Source: Halichondria panicea (taxonomy: Eukaryota > Porifera > Demospongiae > Suberitida > Halichondriidae). From it: DNA of 64,000 bases. Each line of letters opens with the position of its first letter. The first letter of the stretch is position 1. A program made the translations under genes and the position numbers. The notes below the pieces were generated by a model. That model did no database searches. It saw only the letters and a list, made by a program, of their open reading frames with translations, and was not told where the DNA came from. Below are positions 12,201-23,600 of this stretch, piece after piece. The stretch lies in the NCBI RefSeq assembly GCF_963675165.1, contig NC_087381.1, positions 3,720,001 through 3,784,000 of the forward strand, written 5' to 3'.

Positions 12201-14856
12201 ATTTTTTCAACATAGTAGGCGGTGACTTATTGTGTGTTCGTTGTTATGAGAGTGTGGGTGGTGATGGTGTGCGGGGAGTGCTCCACATGGTGGTCCATTC
12301 GACGACTCATGACGAAGAGGCAGGACCAATCACAGTGTACCTCAAATTTGTTGGGGACCGGCCGAACTACATCAGTAAAACGATGAAAGAAGCTCTAAGC
12401 AAACTTACCTTTGAGGTTCAACTGATTCCTCTGTCTCTGCCTTTCAGGTGAGTACCAAAATTCCAGTTAGTACTAATGTCAATTACATACGTACATTACA
12501 GGCGTATCTACAATTCACTCAAGAACCTCCGATGGTCATGTAGCAAGTCTCTACCTCGTATGACTGCCTTGGGCATAACTAAGTGTGGAGAGAATGGTAA
12601 GTGCATTTCTTGCATGTCCTGTCCTGTGCATAACATATTTCCCCACAGCTCCACACATCAGCAAGCTCTTGCCTAAAAACGTAGCAAGGGTGGCCACTGC
12701 TCTTTGGAAAAGAAACCCACAAGCCAGTAAAGGGCAGAGTCAAAATCTGAACAGCTATCAGCGTCATGCCATTGAGCTGGCATGCAGTCACCCGTTCGTC
12801 ATGATTCAAGGACCTCCTGGTGAGTTATGTTCTCTTTTCCACTCCTCTATTGACATGTAACCCCACAGGCACTGGGAAGAGTGTGACTGGAGCACACATA
12901 GCATATGCTTTGGCTATGAAACTGGTAAAGGAGGTCGGAAAGGTTAGAAGGAAGGATGGCGAACGTACCTGTGTGATGTACTGCGGCCCCTCCCAGCAAT
13001 CAGTCAATGTTGTACTCGGTAAACTAAAATAATATCTACACCTGCATGCACCTTACTATACTAATGCTCCCCTGCACAAATACAAATTAATACACTTTTA
13101 CAGCGTCCCCCCAATTTAATTCTAGTCATTAATTTATTTGGGTATGCAATGTGTCTGCAGACATTCTCATCTCGTCTAAAGAAGTGCAAGACTCAGATCT
13201 AAAGATTGTGCGAGTGTACAGCAATGCCATTGAAAGGAATGATTTCCAGGGTCCAAATTACAATCAACTAATATTCCGTCCACTGAAAGATGACGGAAAG
13301 TGCGAGGAAAAATTCAAGAAATTTTCTTTACATGTCTTGATAAGGCAACAAAATCCACTCATTTTGGAGTATGATAAGGAGTTTAAGCAACTGAAAGAAG
13401 GTAACAAAATACCAAGCTCCCGAAAGAGATCCGAATACCGAAAAATGGTTATGGAAGCCTCCATTGCTGTACTGCAAGACGATGTTGATATCGTGCTGTG
13501 CACCTGCAACGAAGCTGGTAGTGGGCGAATCAACCGCAGCATAAATCCACAGTATTGCATCATAGACGAGTGTGCCATGGCAACAGAGCCGGAGTGCATG
13601 GTGGCTATTAAAAGAGCAGAGAGTGTTGTGCTGATTGGTGACGACAAACAGTTACAGCCCGTGCTCCTGAACAAGGACGCCAAAAGAATGGGGATGGGAA
13701 CCTCATTATTTGAGAGGTATTGCAAGGCTGGTGCACAACCTCACATGCTCAAGACACAGTACAGAATGGTAATTTTATTCTACATAATTTGTATGTAACT
13801 TTATTGTTGTACATACATGCACAGCACGAGGTCCTTTGCAAATTTCCGTCAAGGGAGTTCTACAATAGTGAGCTTCAAACAGATCCGTCTGTGGCAGTGA
13901 AGTATTCTCCCATCCTGGGACGTCTGGCCAATTTCTGGCCTAGTGGCAAGAACACTCCAATGATGCTGTGCAATGTGGTAGGGACAGAGGGAGAGAATCA
14001 CACCGGACATAGGGGGTCCGCCAAGGTCGGCCTTGAGTCCAAGAGGAACAGTGAGGAAGCCAAGACAATTGTGAGTAATAGTCGGATATGCCGTCATTTT
14101 TCATATGAACGTCATTCTCTGGTTCTGTTCTTACACGTGTAGCTATAATTATGTAAACGTGTTCAACGTTATGGTACTCATTGCAATCAGCTTAAACAAT
14201 GCATGACTATAATGTACTAAGGTGCTGTTTTTCACATGGGATTGGCCTTTTACGGTCCCATTTTAGGCTGAAACAGCTCAAAAGCTCATCTCTGAGTTTG
14301 GTGTGAAGGCACAGGAGATAGCAGCTATCACTCCTTACTCTGCTCAGAAGGAAGAGATAAAGAAGTACCTCGAAAGAGAGAACGTTAAGGGTGTGACCGT
14401 CAAGACCATCACAGACAGTCAAGGTAACATAAATACAACGGTACAAGTCGTAACGGTAATCTAAATAATACACACACTGGTTTTGATAATTATTATTTTT
14501 AATAACTATGCAGGTAGTGAGTTTGGGATAGTGCTACTGTCGACAGTTCGTTCACAAGAGTTGTGTAACTTGCGCACAGCCAGTGGGGAACGTAGGAAGA
14601 CTGACTTTGGATGGAGGAGGGAGAAACTCGGCTTCATCACGGACAGACACCAGATTTGCGTGGGCATTACTCGTTGTCAGTATGGTCTGGTCATTGTAGG
14701 TAAGTAAAGGGTGACACCATTGTCTGGTATATGATTGAGTGTTGTATTTTTGTAGGGAACAAAGAACTACTGAGCCATGACCCCACTTGGGAGAAGCTAA
14801 TAAATCATTTTGAGATCGAAGGCTGTGTGGTAGAGGAGAGGGAAATGGAATTATAG
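6239..14856 (+). CDS. HELZ2: HELZ2-like protein: zinc fingers, helicase, RNB exoribonuclease, helicase
   Basis: Fifteen phase-compatible exons: 6239-6533, 6592-6929, 6982-7148, 7203-8097, 8292-8717, 8777-8855, 8970-12447, 12502-12596, 12649-12819, 12869-13018, 13161-13768, 13825-14070, 14267-14423, 14514-14699, 14756-14856. They give 2463 aa, close to human HELZ2 (about 2650). The order is: two related Cys/His finger modules (exons 1-2); helicase 1 with Walker A GPFGTGKTH (about residue 420), DEGAQ, GDNKQ and GSEFDAVFLS; an RNB domain with IDPEGSTDHDDALS (about residue 1100), which keeps all four metal-binding aspartates; then helicase 2 with GPPGTGKS split by an intron, DECA, GDDKQLQP and GITRCQYG. 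Vertebrate HELZ2 is an interferon-induced 3'-5' exoribonuclease and nuclear-receptor cofactor; the role here is inferred. TGA precedes the ATG in frame, so this is the first possible ATG in that exon. Confidence 0.93.
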
Positions 14857-15009
14857 TGTTTTATATCACTTTTCGTTATCTATTTTATACATGTATTACA
14901 GTGTAAAAAATATCTGCATTTATGATTTTATCTACCTAAAAGTTAGTTTGAAGTTTTATTATTATCTTTATGTCTGCAAAGCCATGCAAGTCAATAATAA
15001 TGTTTAAGG

Positions 15010-17639
15010 TTACTTCTCATAGCGCATGCATGCAGTCAGCCATTGATGCAGCACTTCTGTGAGTGTCACTGCATGGGATGTGTGCATAATTAGGGTGTCA
15101 CGGCGGTGGATGTGACTGTAGTACCTGAACGCCACCACCATCCATCCCCAAGGACATAAAGACCTCCTGTATAGCGACATGGTATAAATATTATACATGT
15201 AGCTAGGTGTGCATCAGAAATCTCATTAATTCAAGTTCCACAACATCAGGTAAGATGAGTACCTGGAAATTAATTCCCCTGGGGCTTCTCCACCATAATA
15301 ATTATAATAGGTAAGCGGGTAATTTTCATTTTTTTTCGCAGAATTCACCAAGCCGCGCCAAAAATTTCAGTCAGCTAAAAAAAATACTACTAGCCTCAAT
15401 AATTATTACACGCAAAACATAGCTAGCCGATCGCTCACTATAATTATATATTATGGTAGCACATGAACTCTCCTGAACTTATTTACGCAGAACATACATT
15501 ACTATATAAGACAGATAAAAAAATTCTACGGGTTAGGTTAAAATCAGTACGCACTAAATAGTTACCAGTTATTGGCTTACTGCATGCATCTGTTGCATCA
15601 ACCATCGGAAGCCTGCAGTGCATGTACATAATTAATATAGGAGTACATAAAGTTGAATGGGTTTCAACATAATTATGTAAACAAGTTTTGAATACTGTAT
15701 AGTGGGTAATTTTAGCCGTCTGAGTAAAATTTGTTGTTTTGTTGGTCAAGCGACCTCGCCGAAAATTTCCCTCACGAAAACCTAGGTGTGGTTTACTGGA
15801 ACGCATGCAATACAGTTCACGTAATGCAGCAAATGAATAGTTTACTCACGATAATCATGTAGTCAAGTTTTTTAGGTTAAGGTAACACATTTTGAAATTA
15901 CCCGCTATATACAATTACTTTTATGAATGCAATCACCTTCTCCATATCCTATCCTTTTAACTGCTGAGCACATAAAAACTTTAACCCGTCCAACTTCTTT
16001 TGCAGTCTCTATATCCAATTTCTGTACGTAGATTAATCACTATTAAGCAAGCATAATTATGCTATAAGTTTAACCTGGTCAAGAGGTATTCCGAGGGCAG
16101 TATTAAGTTCTTCTTCAGACACTGCTCTAGGTAGATCAATTTTGTTACCCAACACTAAGACAGGGAAGTTTGTGTCTGCAAGTATATTCTGTATAGATTA
16201 TACAGATAAATCGATATGAGTGTACAGAAATATAGTGCAATATGTCAGTATGCCATCAGCTAATAAACATTCTGAGCAAACCGATACCATGCATTTTCAA
16301 TTCATGGCAATAAGCGTGCGTAGAGGGATACAGACTCCTGAAAAAAGCAACGTTGACTTGTGATGTGATCTACTGACATCAACTTACATGCAACTCTTTC
16401 TTAGCTTCCTCCAGCCTCTCCTTGTCTGCAGCATCCACCATAAATACCGCTGCATCCACAACAGCACAGTAATCTTGCAAAAAAAGTCTCGGTCTTCTAT
16501 TGCAGCCTCCTTGACACAGCAATCTTATGCGCACTCCATCTATTTTTATTTCTTCCATTGCTGTAATAATTAATGCAGGCCAACAATAAAATAATTAACT
16601 GTAAGTATTATTATGACTCTCTCACGAGCTGGATCATGGCTCATCATGGCATCCGGACAAGTTAGAATATGAAACGAAACTCTCTTTCCAGAGTTGTCCA
16701 ATCCAAGAAGAATAACCGTTTTCGGCTTGCTCCATAATCCTGGAGTCAAAACAGAGTGTAATAATTACATGACTATATGTAAATGCACATGCATGCACAG
16801 TCATGACGTTTCAGGTGCTGCTGTCTCATACACATCCAATCTCACGTACTTTAGAATCTAACGTTTTCATTCCAGCTATAAATATTCATGTGTGTGTTGT
16901 CAGTGCATGCAAGGGGAGTAGTCTGGTATAGGAAGTTGCCTCATCAAACCCTTTTCTTGCGTTGGGATAAATGAGGTTCATTTGTAACGTAGCTATTATG
17001 TTCGTTATAAGGCCACTCCATGTGATTCTGGTTTCTGGTCATGCAGGAAGTGTCACTAATTGCATGTGGGCGGGAGGCTTTTGTCATTATTGTATTGTTT
17101 CACCCTATGAATTTGCCAATTAACTCATTAACACACTATATTTTGTGCCATACGTACTATTGTGCGCATGCATAATTATAGTAGAAATAATGAGAGAATT
17201 CAAGAAAAGTAAATAATTATGATGCACGCGGTATAAATTATAGCCCAGAAACCAGAGTGTCACTTGGAATGGCCTATAATTACAGCACTCAAAAATTTAT
17301 CTATAATTATGGGCAAAATATTAAGTGTGCGGTCATCAAGGCAGTAATTGCACGTCGTTAATGACGACGTGCAATTACTGATATGCGATTATAATCACTG
17401 TACGAATCACAGTGAATAATAGGACAACATGCGATTATAGAAAGCCAGCCGGTATAGTACCGTAAATTAACTTGTAACCATCATTTCCACCAACGCTAGC
17501 CTTACTAGATAACTCTTGCTAGGTTTGTACCTCCCGCAATCAGCTGTTATAGTATTAGCAGGCGAAACCGCGAAAGTGGAATAGACAACACACCTAGATA
17601 TTCCATCATGTAGGTGATCCAATCAACAATGAATGACAT
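15010..17639 (-). CDS. Divergent SAR1-type GTPase with degenerate catalytic motifs
   Basis: Six exons on the minus strand: 17594-17639, 16626-16739, 16388-16560, 16075-16188, 15937-16021, 15010-15056, encoding 192 aa without a stop. The protein aligns end to end with the canonical SAR1 next door, and all five splice positions and phases match. It begins MSFIVDWITYMMEYLG. The P-loop is GLDNSGKR where Ser/Thr is required after Lys, and the switch II motif VDLGGH is replaced by LCQGGC. The base-recognition motifs LGNKID and CSA are kept. It is therefore probably a pseudo-GTPase that may bind SAR1 partners without cycling. An intact frame, good splice sites and preserved surface motifs argue against a dead gene. 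The last exon (ending QWLTACMRYEK) is short and the least certain. Confidence 0.75.
15690..15912. mobile_element. MITE, family 2 (copy A), in intron 5 of the divergent SAR1 gene
   Basis: The ends read TGTATAGTGGGTAATTTTAG and AAATTACCCGCTATATAC, which are inverted copies of each other. The middle contains CACGAAAACCTAGGTGTGG. Related copies lie at about 46680-46863 and 47785-47955. There is no coding capacity. Confidence 0.65.
17007..17279. mobile_element. Short inverted-repeat element in intron 1 of the divergent SAR1 gene
   Basis: The left end (ATAAGGCCACTCCATGTG followed by TCTGGTTTCTGG) is the imperfect reverse complement of the right end (CCAGAAACCAGAGTG followed by ACTTGGAATGGCCTATA). 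This fits a non-autonomous DNA element of about 270 bp with ends of about 35 bp. Confidence 0.6.
17326..17440. repeat. Palindromic repeat, copy A
   Basis: A hairpin core, CAGTAATTGCACGTCGT paired with ACGACGTGCAATTACTG (17342-17380), is followed by a second small hairpin, TCACTGTACGAATCACAGTGA. The whole 115 bp recurs as its reverse complement at 31573-31687 with only a few differences, so it is a dispersed repeat family, probably a MITE. Confidence 0.75.
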
Positions 17640-18344
17640 CTCGAGATCACTCAGCACTACAACAGTGAGGTCTTGGAATTAGTGACTGTCCCTCAATCAG
17701 TTCACTCTAAATGTACACACATGTATCATCCTATACCACATGACATACTAGCATCACTTGTAATTACCTGCATGGCTTATTAATTTTTGCTGGCACAGCA
17801 CAATGATGATGTGTCAAATATGACAAGCTGTTGCAAACCAAACCTGGCCATGATCGACATTGTTGAGCGATTCCAGCTACCAACTATGTATGAACCAAAA
17901 TCAAGTTGCAAATCATTTTTCGTTTACGATGACATTGTGCACTATCAAGCTTATAACCCATACTATGGTACTGTAGTTGTGTAAGTACAGTGCTGCCATA
18001 ATTTAAGCGCTATCGGCTGTGATCAATATTTCCTAGAACTTATATACAAAAAAGGTGTTTGCGATACCAAAGGCAGTTTACATTATTATTACACACATGC
18101 TGGTAGCGGAATGAATGGGGGGAAGCCACTCACATGCAAAAGTTACACTAAAAAGGAGCTTGAGTTAGTTGCAACCCTACTTAGATCTTTACCAAATTAA
18201 TGTACAGTGAACAACACAACGGAATAAATAACAATTATGCTCACACGAAACACATCAGTTCCAAAAAATATTGAGCAATACAACTGCAATTTGTATGTAG
18301 CCATGCCTAAATTATGGTGGGACAATACAATAAAAACATTAGTC

Positions 18345-20091
18345 CTACAAGTATTGAGCCAGCCAGCGGAAACCTGTACAGGGCAAGAGAAAGTGTGTGA
18401 GCTAGCGCTATTAAAAAATAGCTGTACATTAGAAAGAAAAAACACATGTGCATTTCCTGAAATATAAACGATAGCTTAATGTGGAAGAAAAATTCAACTA
18501 TACTAATTAATGCTGACAATTATAATCATGATGCAATGTAATGCATCATGTATTTGTCTCCATAGTTACTGACCTTCTCCATAGCCCTGTCTTTTGAGTA
18601 CTGAACACATAAACACCTCCACAGGTCTTCTCTGAAGGTCTTGCCGTGACACTGTTCCCTACAACAAGGAAAGGTATTGCAGACTGGTAAAATTAAGAAT
18701 TTAAGACTGTCTACATACAGCATAAATCATTATTAATAGCAGCTATAACAAAATTCACGTAATCTCTCGAGTCACACATTATTGGGGTTCACACAAGCAT
18801 ACCTGTACATGTATGTATGCATTACTGCATGTACTTCAATGGTACATACCTTTCCAGTTGTCTGTCCAACCAATCCAAAGACTTGTTTTAGATCATCTTC
18901 AGAGATAGCTCCTGGTCTATCAATCTTGTTGCCTAGTACCAGCACAGGCGACTCAGCAACTTGATCATCTGACAGTATGCTCTACAAGGAGGTAATAATT
19001 ACCTAACTCTAACCCTAACCCTAACCTAACTAAACTATTGTTGTTACATATCGTACAAGTATACAGCATGCATGCTTATCTAGGTTTGGCGATGGTGGCT
19101 GGTGTACATGCATGTGCATATGATCTGAGTTCTTATGATAGGAAACTCGAGCAAACCATATACTAGTACAAAGGGTAGCTATAGGTACTGCCTAGAGAGT
19201 TACACGTAGACAATGAATTTATTACAATACACTCATAAACTTACATCTAATTCTTCTTTGGACTCTAAAAATCTGTCTCTATCAAAAGCATCAATGATGT
19301 ACACAATTGCATCGACAGCTGGAAAGTAGTCTTTCCATACTCGTCTGGCAGTCATGTGACCACCTAGGTCAACGGTGGTGAAACTAATGCCTCCTATAGA
19401 TAGTTCCTCTTTTGCTGTAGGGACACAAAATGCTCAATAACTGTAAGCAGATAGGAAGGAAAACATTCCAATAGTGATATAAAGACTTGGAAGTGCACAG
19501 TATAAACCAGATATGCCCACACAGTAATTTCCACTCCTGACTTACATGTTAGGAATGTTGTACAATGACAATAAAGAGTGCACTTCTAAGGAAACATGTT
19601 GGTCCCTTACTTGCATACAGTGTAGGGTTGTGTTGGCCCATTCTATCATCTCTGAGCATGTGGAGTAGTGTTGTCTTGCCAGCATTGTCCAGACCAAGAA
19701 ACACAAGCTTACCACTCTTTTTCCACAATCCTACAATGTACACATGATGTATAATAAATAATTATCACACAAAATAACTATAATTATTTGCATTAATCAA
19801 TATTGCATGGTGCTAATTATAATTATGTGCGTAAACATTAACATTATGTGTACATGACAATAATACGTATAATTATAGACATGAATTTAATGGGGTGGAG
19901 CTTATCATTTCGGAATCTAGGTGGGGCTAGGGAAGCACTACAAGACATTAAATAGAGCTACTGTCACATCATCATTGCCTCTGCAACATCTACACACTAG
20001 ACATCTACACACATTATACATACTGACACACTCCTCTGTCCTCACCAAGGTATTGGAGTGCACCAGAGAACCAGTCCCACAGAAACGACAT
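18345..20091 (-). CDS. SAR1: Small COPII GTPase SAR1
   Basis: Six coding exons: 20046-20091, 19611-19730, 19245-19414, 18850-18981, 18574-18658, 18345-18373, encoding 193 aa (human SAR1A is 198). The protein starts [16 protein letters not shown], the amphipathic helix that inserts into the ER membrane. It has P-loop GLDNAGKTT, switch II VDLGGH, NKID and [12 protein letters not shown], and ends [11 protein letters not shown]1-GTP recruits SEC23/SEC24 to ER exit sites. A spliced 5' untranslated exon is likely, because a GTGAGT donor lies at 20280 on this strand, facing SEC24. The last exon is only 29 bp; it was found by phase and by the conserved FRWL-QY ending. Confidence 0.93.
19002..19033. 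repeat. Short interstitial telomere-type repeat
   Basis: About four to five units of the CCCTAA type (CTAACTCTAACCCTAACC and on) lie in an intron of SAR1. This is the animal telomere motif in short, imperfect form. Confidence 0.7.
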
Positions 20092-20280
20092 TGTGAAAAC
20101 AGGAAATCTGCACAGGGATGTACAGCTTAATAATAACCTAACTATGGGTTGGAGTAAAGTGGTGAGACAATAACAATAACAATTATTGGCTGAGCTACAT
20201 GTAGACTCTATCTCAACAAAGTTAGTTGTTATCTCTAGCCTAGAGATAGCAATCTAGTAAAATAGACCCTATTCACTCAC

Positions 20281-20580
20281 CTTTTATTTTATAATTGTAA
20301 CAGCTCGTTCAACTTGCAACTCTTTCTTCACACAGAAGCGTTGTTTTGAACACACAATATTGACAACCATGTGGGTTGTGACGTCACTTGGCAGACGTTG
20401 TGAATTCATGTGACTATCATGAGAATTATAAAACTGCCATTGTTGATTTTTCTCTGCTCACATGACTATCACATGGACCCAGCCGGCCCCACATGTTCTG
20501 TGGTGGAACAGAGGTCCTGTGCATGTAGTAAATGCAACCCTTTATGGCATTCTAGAACTGAGCTAGCATCATCATTGCAA
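20281..20580. promoter_or_regulatory. Putative bidirectional SAR1/SEC24 promoter with a CRE palindrome
   Basis: The interval between the SAR1 5' exon donor (20280, minus) and the SEC24 5' exon donor (GTAAGA at 20581, plus) holds the 5' ends of both genes, so their start sites are at most about 300 bp apart. A perfect TGACGTCA lies at 20379-20386, followed by GCAGACGTTG. This site is bound by CREB/ATF-type bZIP factors, several of which control secretory-pathway genes in animals. The sharing of the interval is seen in the sequence; regulation by bZIP factors is inference. Confidence 0.6.
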
Positions 20581-20631
20581 GGTAAGAACATGTAAATTTA
20601 TTTTGTTACGTGTGATGTTTGATTTATGCAG

Positions 20632-23600
20632 ATGTCGAAGAGAACATATCCATCTCAGCCAAACTATGCTCAACCCTCATTGGCCCCTGGTCAAGGCTCT
20701 CAAATGACACCAGGATATGGCCATCAGCCCCATACAGATAGTCGACCAGTGAATACTGGTTCAGTTGGTGGAGTCATGACTGGAATGCAGCAAATGACAG
20801 TTCGGCCACCAGGTATAATAAATATATACCGCTATAAATATACGACATTTGGACATTTAAATTACTTCGCAACGTTTGTTGAAAACTTGTTCAGCTAAAT
20901 TTCGTCTGTTGATACAGTGTGAATTTAGAGATGTGTAATAATCAATGTCACCTTGTTCTTCGATATTAATTTTGTTAGTGTTTCCTTAAAGGAAGATCGA
21001 TTGACCAACGATACTATTACGTGAGGGAACGCTCTTAGTGTATTTGCTTTTTAAGTGTGGTTGGCCTGCTCGTCCCAGAGCTATATACATTTAAACGTAA
21101 TGCAGGAAACCTTCAGTAAAAGAAGTGAGGTCCTGTGTTAGCAATGCTTGGTGAAAACTCAGTCTCGTTCGTACAGTACAGTGTGAAAATGGTTCTTTAT
21201 TGAGAGTTTAGTAGATGTGTATTTATCAATGAAATTTGGTTGTGGCCTCAATAGCTCAATGCCACCTGGTTGTTTTCATTGAGTGCTTTGACCTCCCCAG
21301 GAACTGCCCCAGTGTCACAAGTACAGTATCCTTTACCTCATGCTCCCTCAGGCAATTTTTCTACACCCGGACAGCCTGTTGGCAACTATCCGATAAACAG
21401 TAGGCCCCCTGCCCCTGGACAACCTGTAGTTACTGCACCCACATACCAAGGGCCTACACCTCAGATGAATGCAACCAATCCAGCTATATCTCAACCCCCT
21501 CCTAAACCTGGTCAACCATACCATCCAACAACTAATACGAGACAACCACTTGTGCAAGGACCACCACCGACGGGAATGCAACCACTTACTGGAACTGGAA
21601 TACCTCCTACTGGACCGAGACAACCATCGAATATGATGAGAGGACCATCACCTGGTGCAGGAATATCATCATCTGGAAGAATGAGTACACCTTCAACTGG
21701 AATGGGACAACCTATTTCTCAACCTATCTCAGTAGGGACTGCATCTCACATGGGATCTCGGACTTCATCGACTGTGACTGGAATTCCTACTGGAATGGGA
21801 TTACCTACAGGCAACAATACAGGAGCACCTTCGTTTGTTAGCATGGCAACGCCACTTTCTGCAATGACTGCAATGAGACCTCCACCACCCACTGGAATCG
21901 CATCACTTTCCGAAATGAGGCCACCACCGGGACCACCCCCTACTGGAATGAGACAACCTATGGGACTGCCTATGGGACATCCACCTACTGGAATGGGACA
22001 ACCTATGGGACCACCGCCTACTAGAATGGGACAACCTATGGGACCACCCCCTACTGGAATGGGACCGCCTATGGGACCACCCCCTACTGGAATGGGACAA
22101 CCTATGGGACCACCACCCACTGGAATGGGACCGCCTATGGGACCACCCCCTACTGGAATGGGACAACCTATGGGACCACCACCCACTGGAATGGGACCGC
22201 CTATGGGACCACCACCCACTGGAATGGGACCGCCTATGGGACCACCCCCTACTGGAATGGGACAACCTATGGGACCACCACCCACTGGAATGGGACCGCC
22301 TATGGGACCACCCCCTACTGGAATGGGACAACCTATGGGACCACCCCCTACTGGAATGGGACAACCTATGGGACCACCCCCTACTGGAATGAGACAACCT
22401 ATGGGACCACCACCCACTGGAATGGGACCGCCTGTAGGTACTGGGCCCCCAATGGCTGGTCAACTAGCTGGTCCTCCGGGCTACCCTCCCCCTCCTGAAC
22501 AAGCTGACATGATGTCTGGGGCACACCTGGGTCTGAGATCTGGAATTCGACCACAGCCGGGAATGGCCGCCAGCCCTGGTGCACCTGGACCTACAACTGC
22601 TGCCCTGGTGAGTGAGCACAATAGCCATACAAAATATGCCTACACGTACATGTCGAGATTACATCACCCACACTTGGATTGGTCAGTGTGCAAATTCCAA
22701 GCCCATGACAGATACAGGAAGTCACGTTACTTTCCGCATATCTCTGATGTACAGTATGCCTATGTTTGATACTCTCTCTCTATTATATACTCTTGATAAA
22801 AGTAATCTGTATGCACGCTGCTGCAGAGGAAGCAGAAACAAGATGGGCACAAAGTCTCTTCTTAGATTAGTTCCTAACCACACCCAGATACAAACAATGC
22901 CAGGCCTACTTTTCAGTTTAGAAAAATTAGCCTGGGAAGAAGGCTTAAACCTACATTTATTTTCTCTCCTCGGCACAACTGTAGCTTCAAACTAAAACAC
23001 ATTTCTTGTGTAAGACTCGACCTTCAACTTGATCTTCCACTTTCATGTTTGTAAGCTAGTATAACTGGCTGTATGAATTTTGCAAATGCCGTATTACAAA
23101 CGATGTTTTGCTCTATACAGAATGACCCAAACCTTCAGCCTGTGAACATCATTGAGACTAGAGACATCCTTCCTGCCACTCCAATCACAGCACCCCCTAC
23201 GGTGCTGCCAGGCAACCTGTCTCGGTATATCCCCAAGGAGAATGTGTTCTGCTCCACAATGAGTGCAGTGCCTGCTACCAGTAGTATGCTCAACAAGCTC
23301 AAACTGCCTCTGGCCATTCACATCCACCCGTTCAAAGACATGCCCAACAACGTGAGTACAGTTTGCACTTATTTTTATTCATTTTAACTTACAGTTAAAA
23401 TGTCTGCCTTTGCTTGTTGTTTCTCTAACACAAATTTAGTGTCAAATTTCCCACTAGCACTTATTAAATTGGCAGACTTCCTCTTTTCCCCTGAAATATA
23501 TTTTGTCCAGAATTACATTGTACATGTACAGTGTGCTTGTAGTACATTGTAGTTAGTCAGCATGCACATACATGTAGTCTTAGTATACAGTAATGATCTG

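Noticed and set aside
15010-15198. 62-codon minus ORF as a separate small gene
   Set aside because: Only its last 15 codons fit, as the final exon of the divergent SAR1 gene; the rest lacks any support.
18571-18580. Reading SAR1 through the GTCAGT donor to a stop directly after GYGEGQ
   Set aside because: The 29-bp downstream exon gives the family-typical ending FRWLAQYL in the right phase.
20410-20595. 61-codon ORF just upstream of SEC24
   Set aside because: It ends at the 5' untranslated exon donor and would join SEC24 in the wrong frame; treated as leader sequence.
21746-22463. Long antisense ORFs rich in Gly-Gly-Pro or Trp-Ser-His repeats
   Set aside because: They are mirror frames of the SEC24 33-bp minisatellite; the sense frame is explained by splicing and homology.
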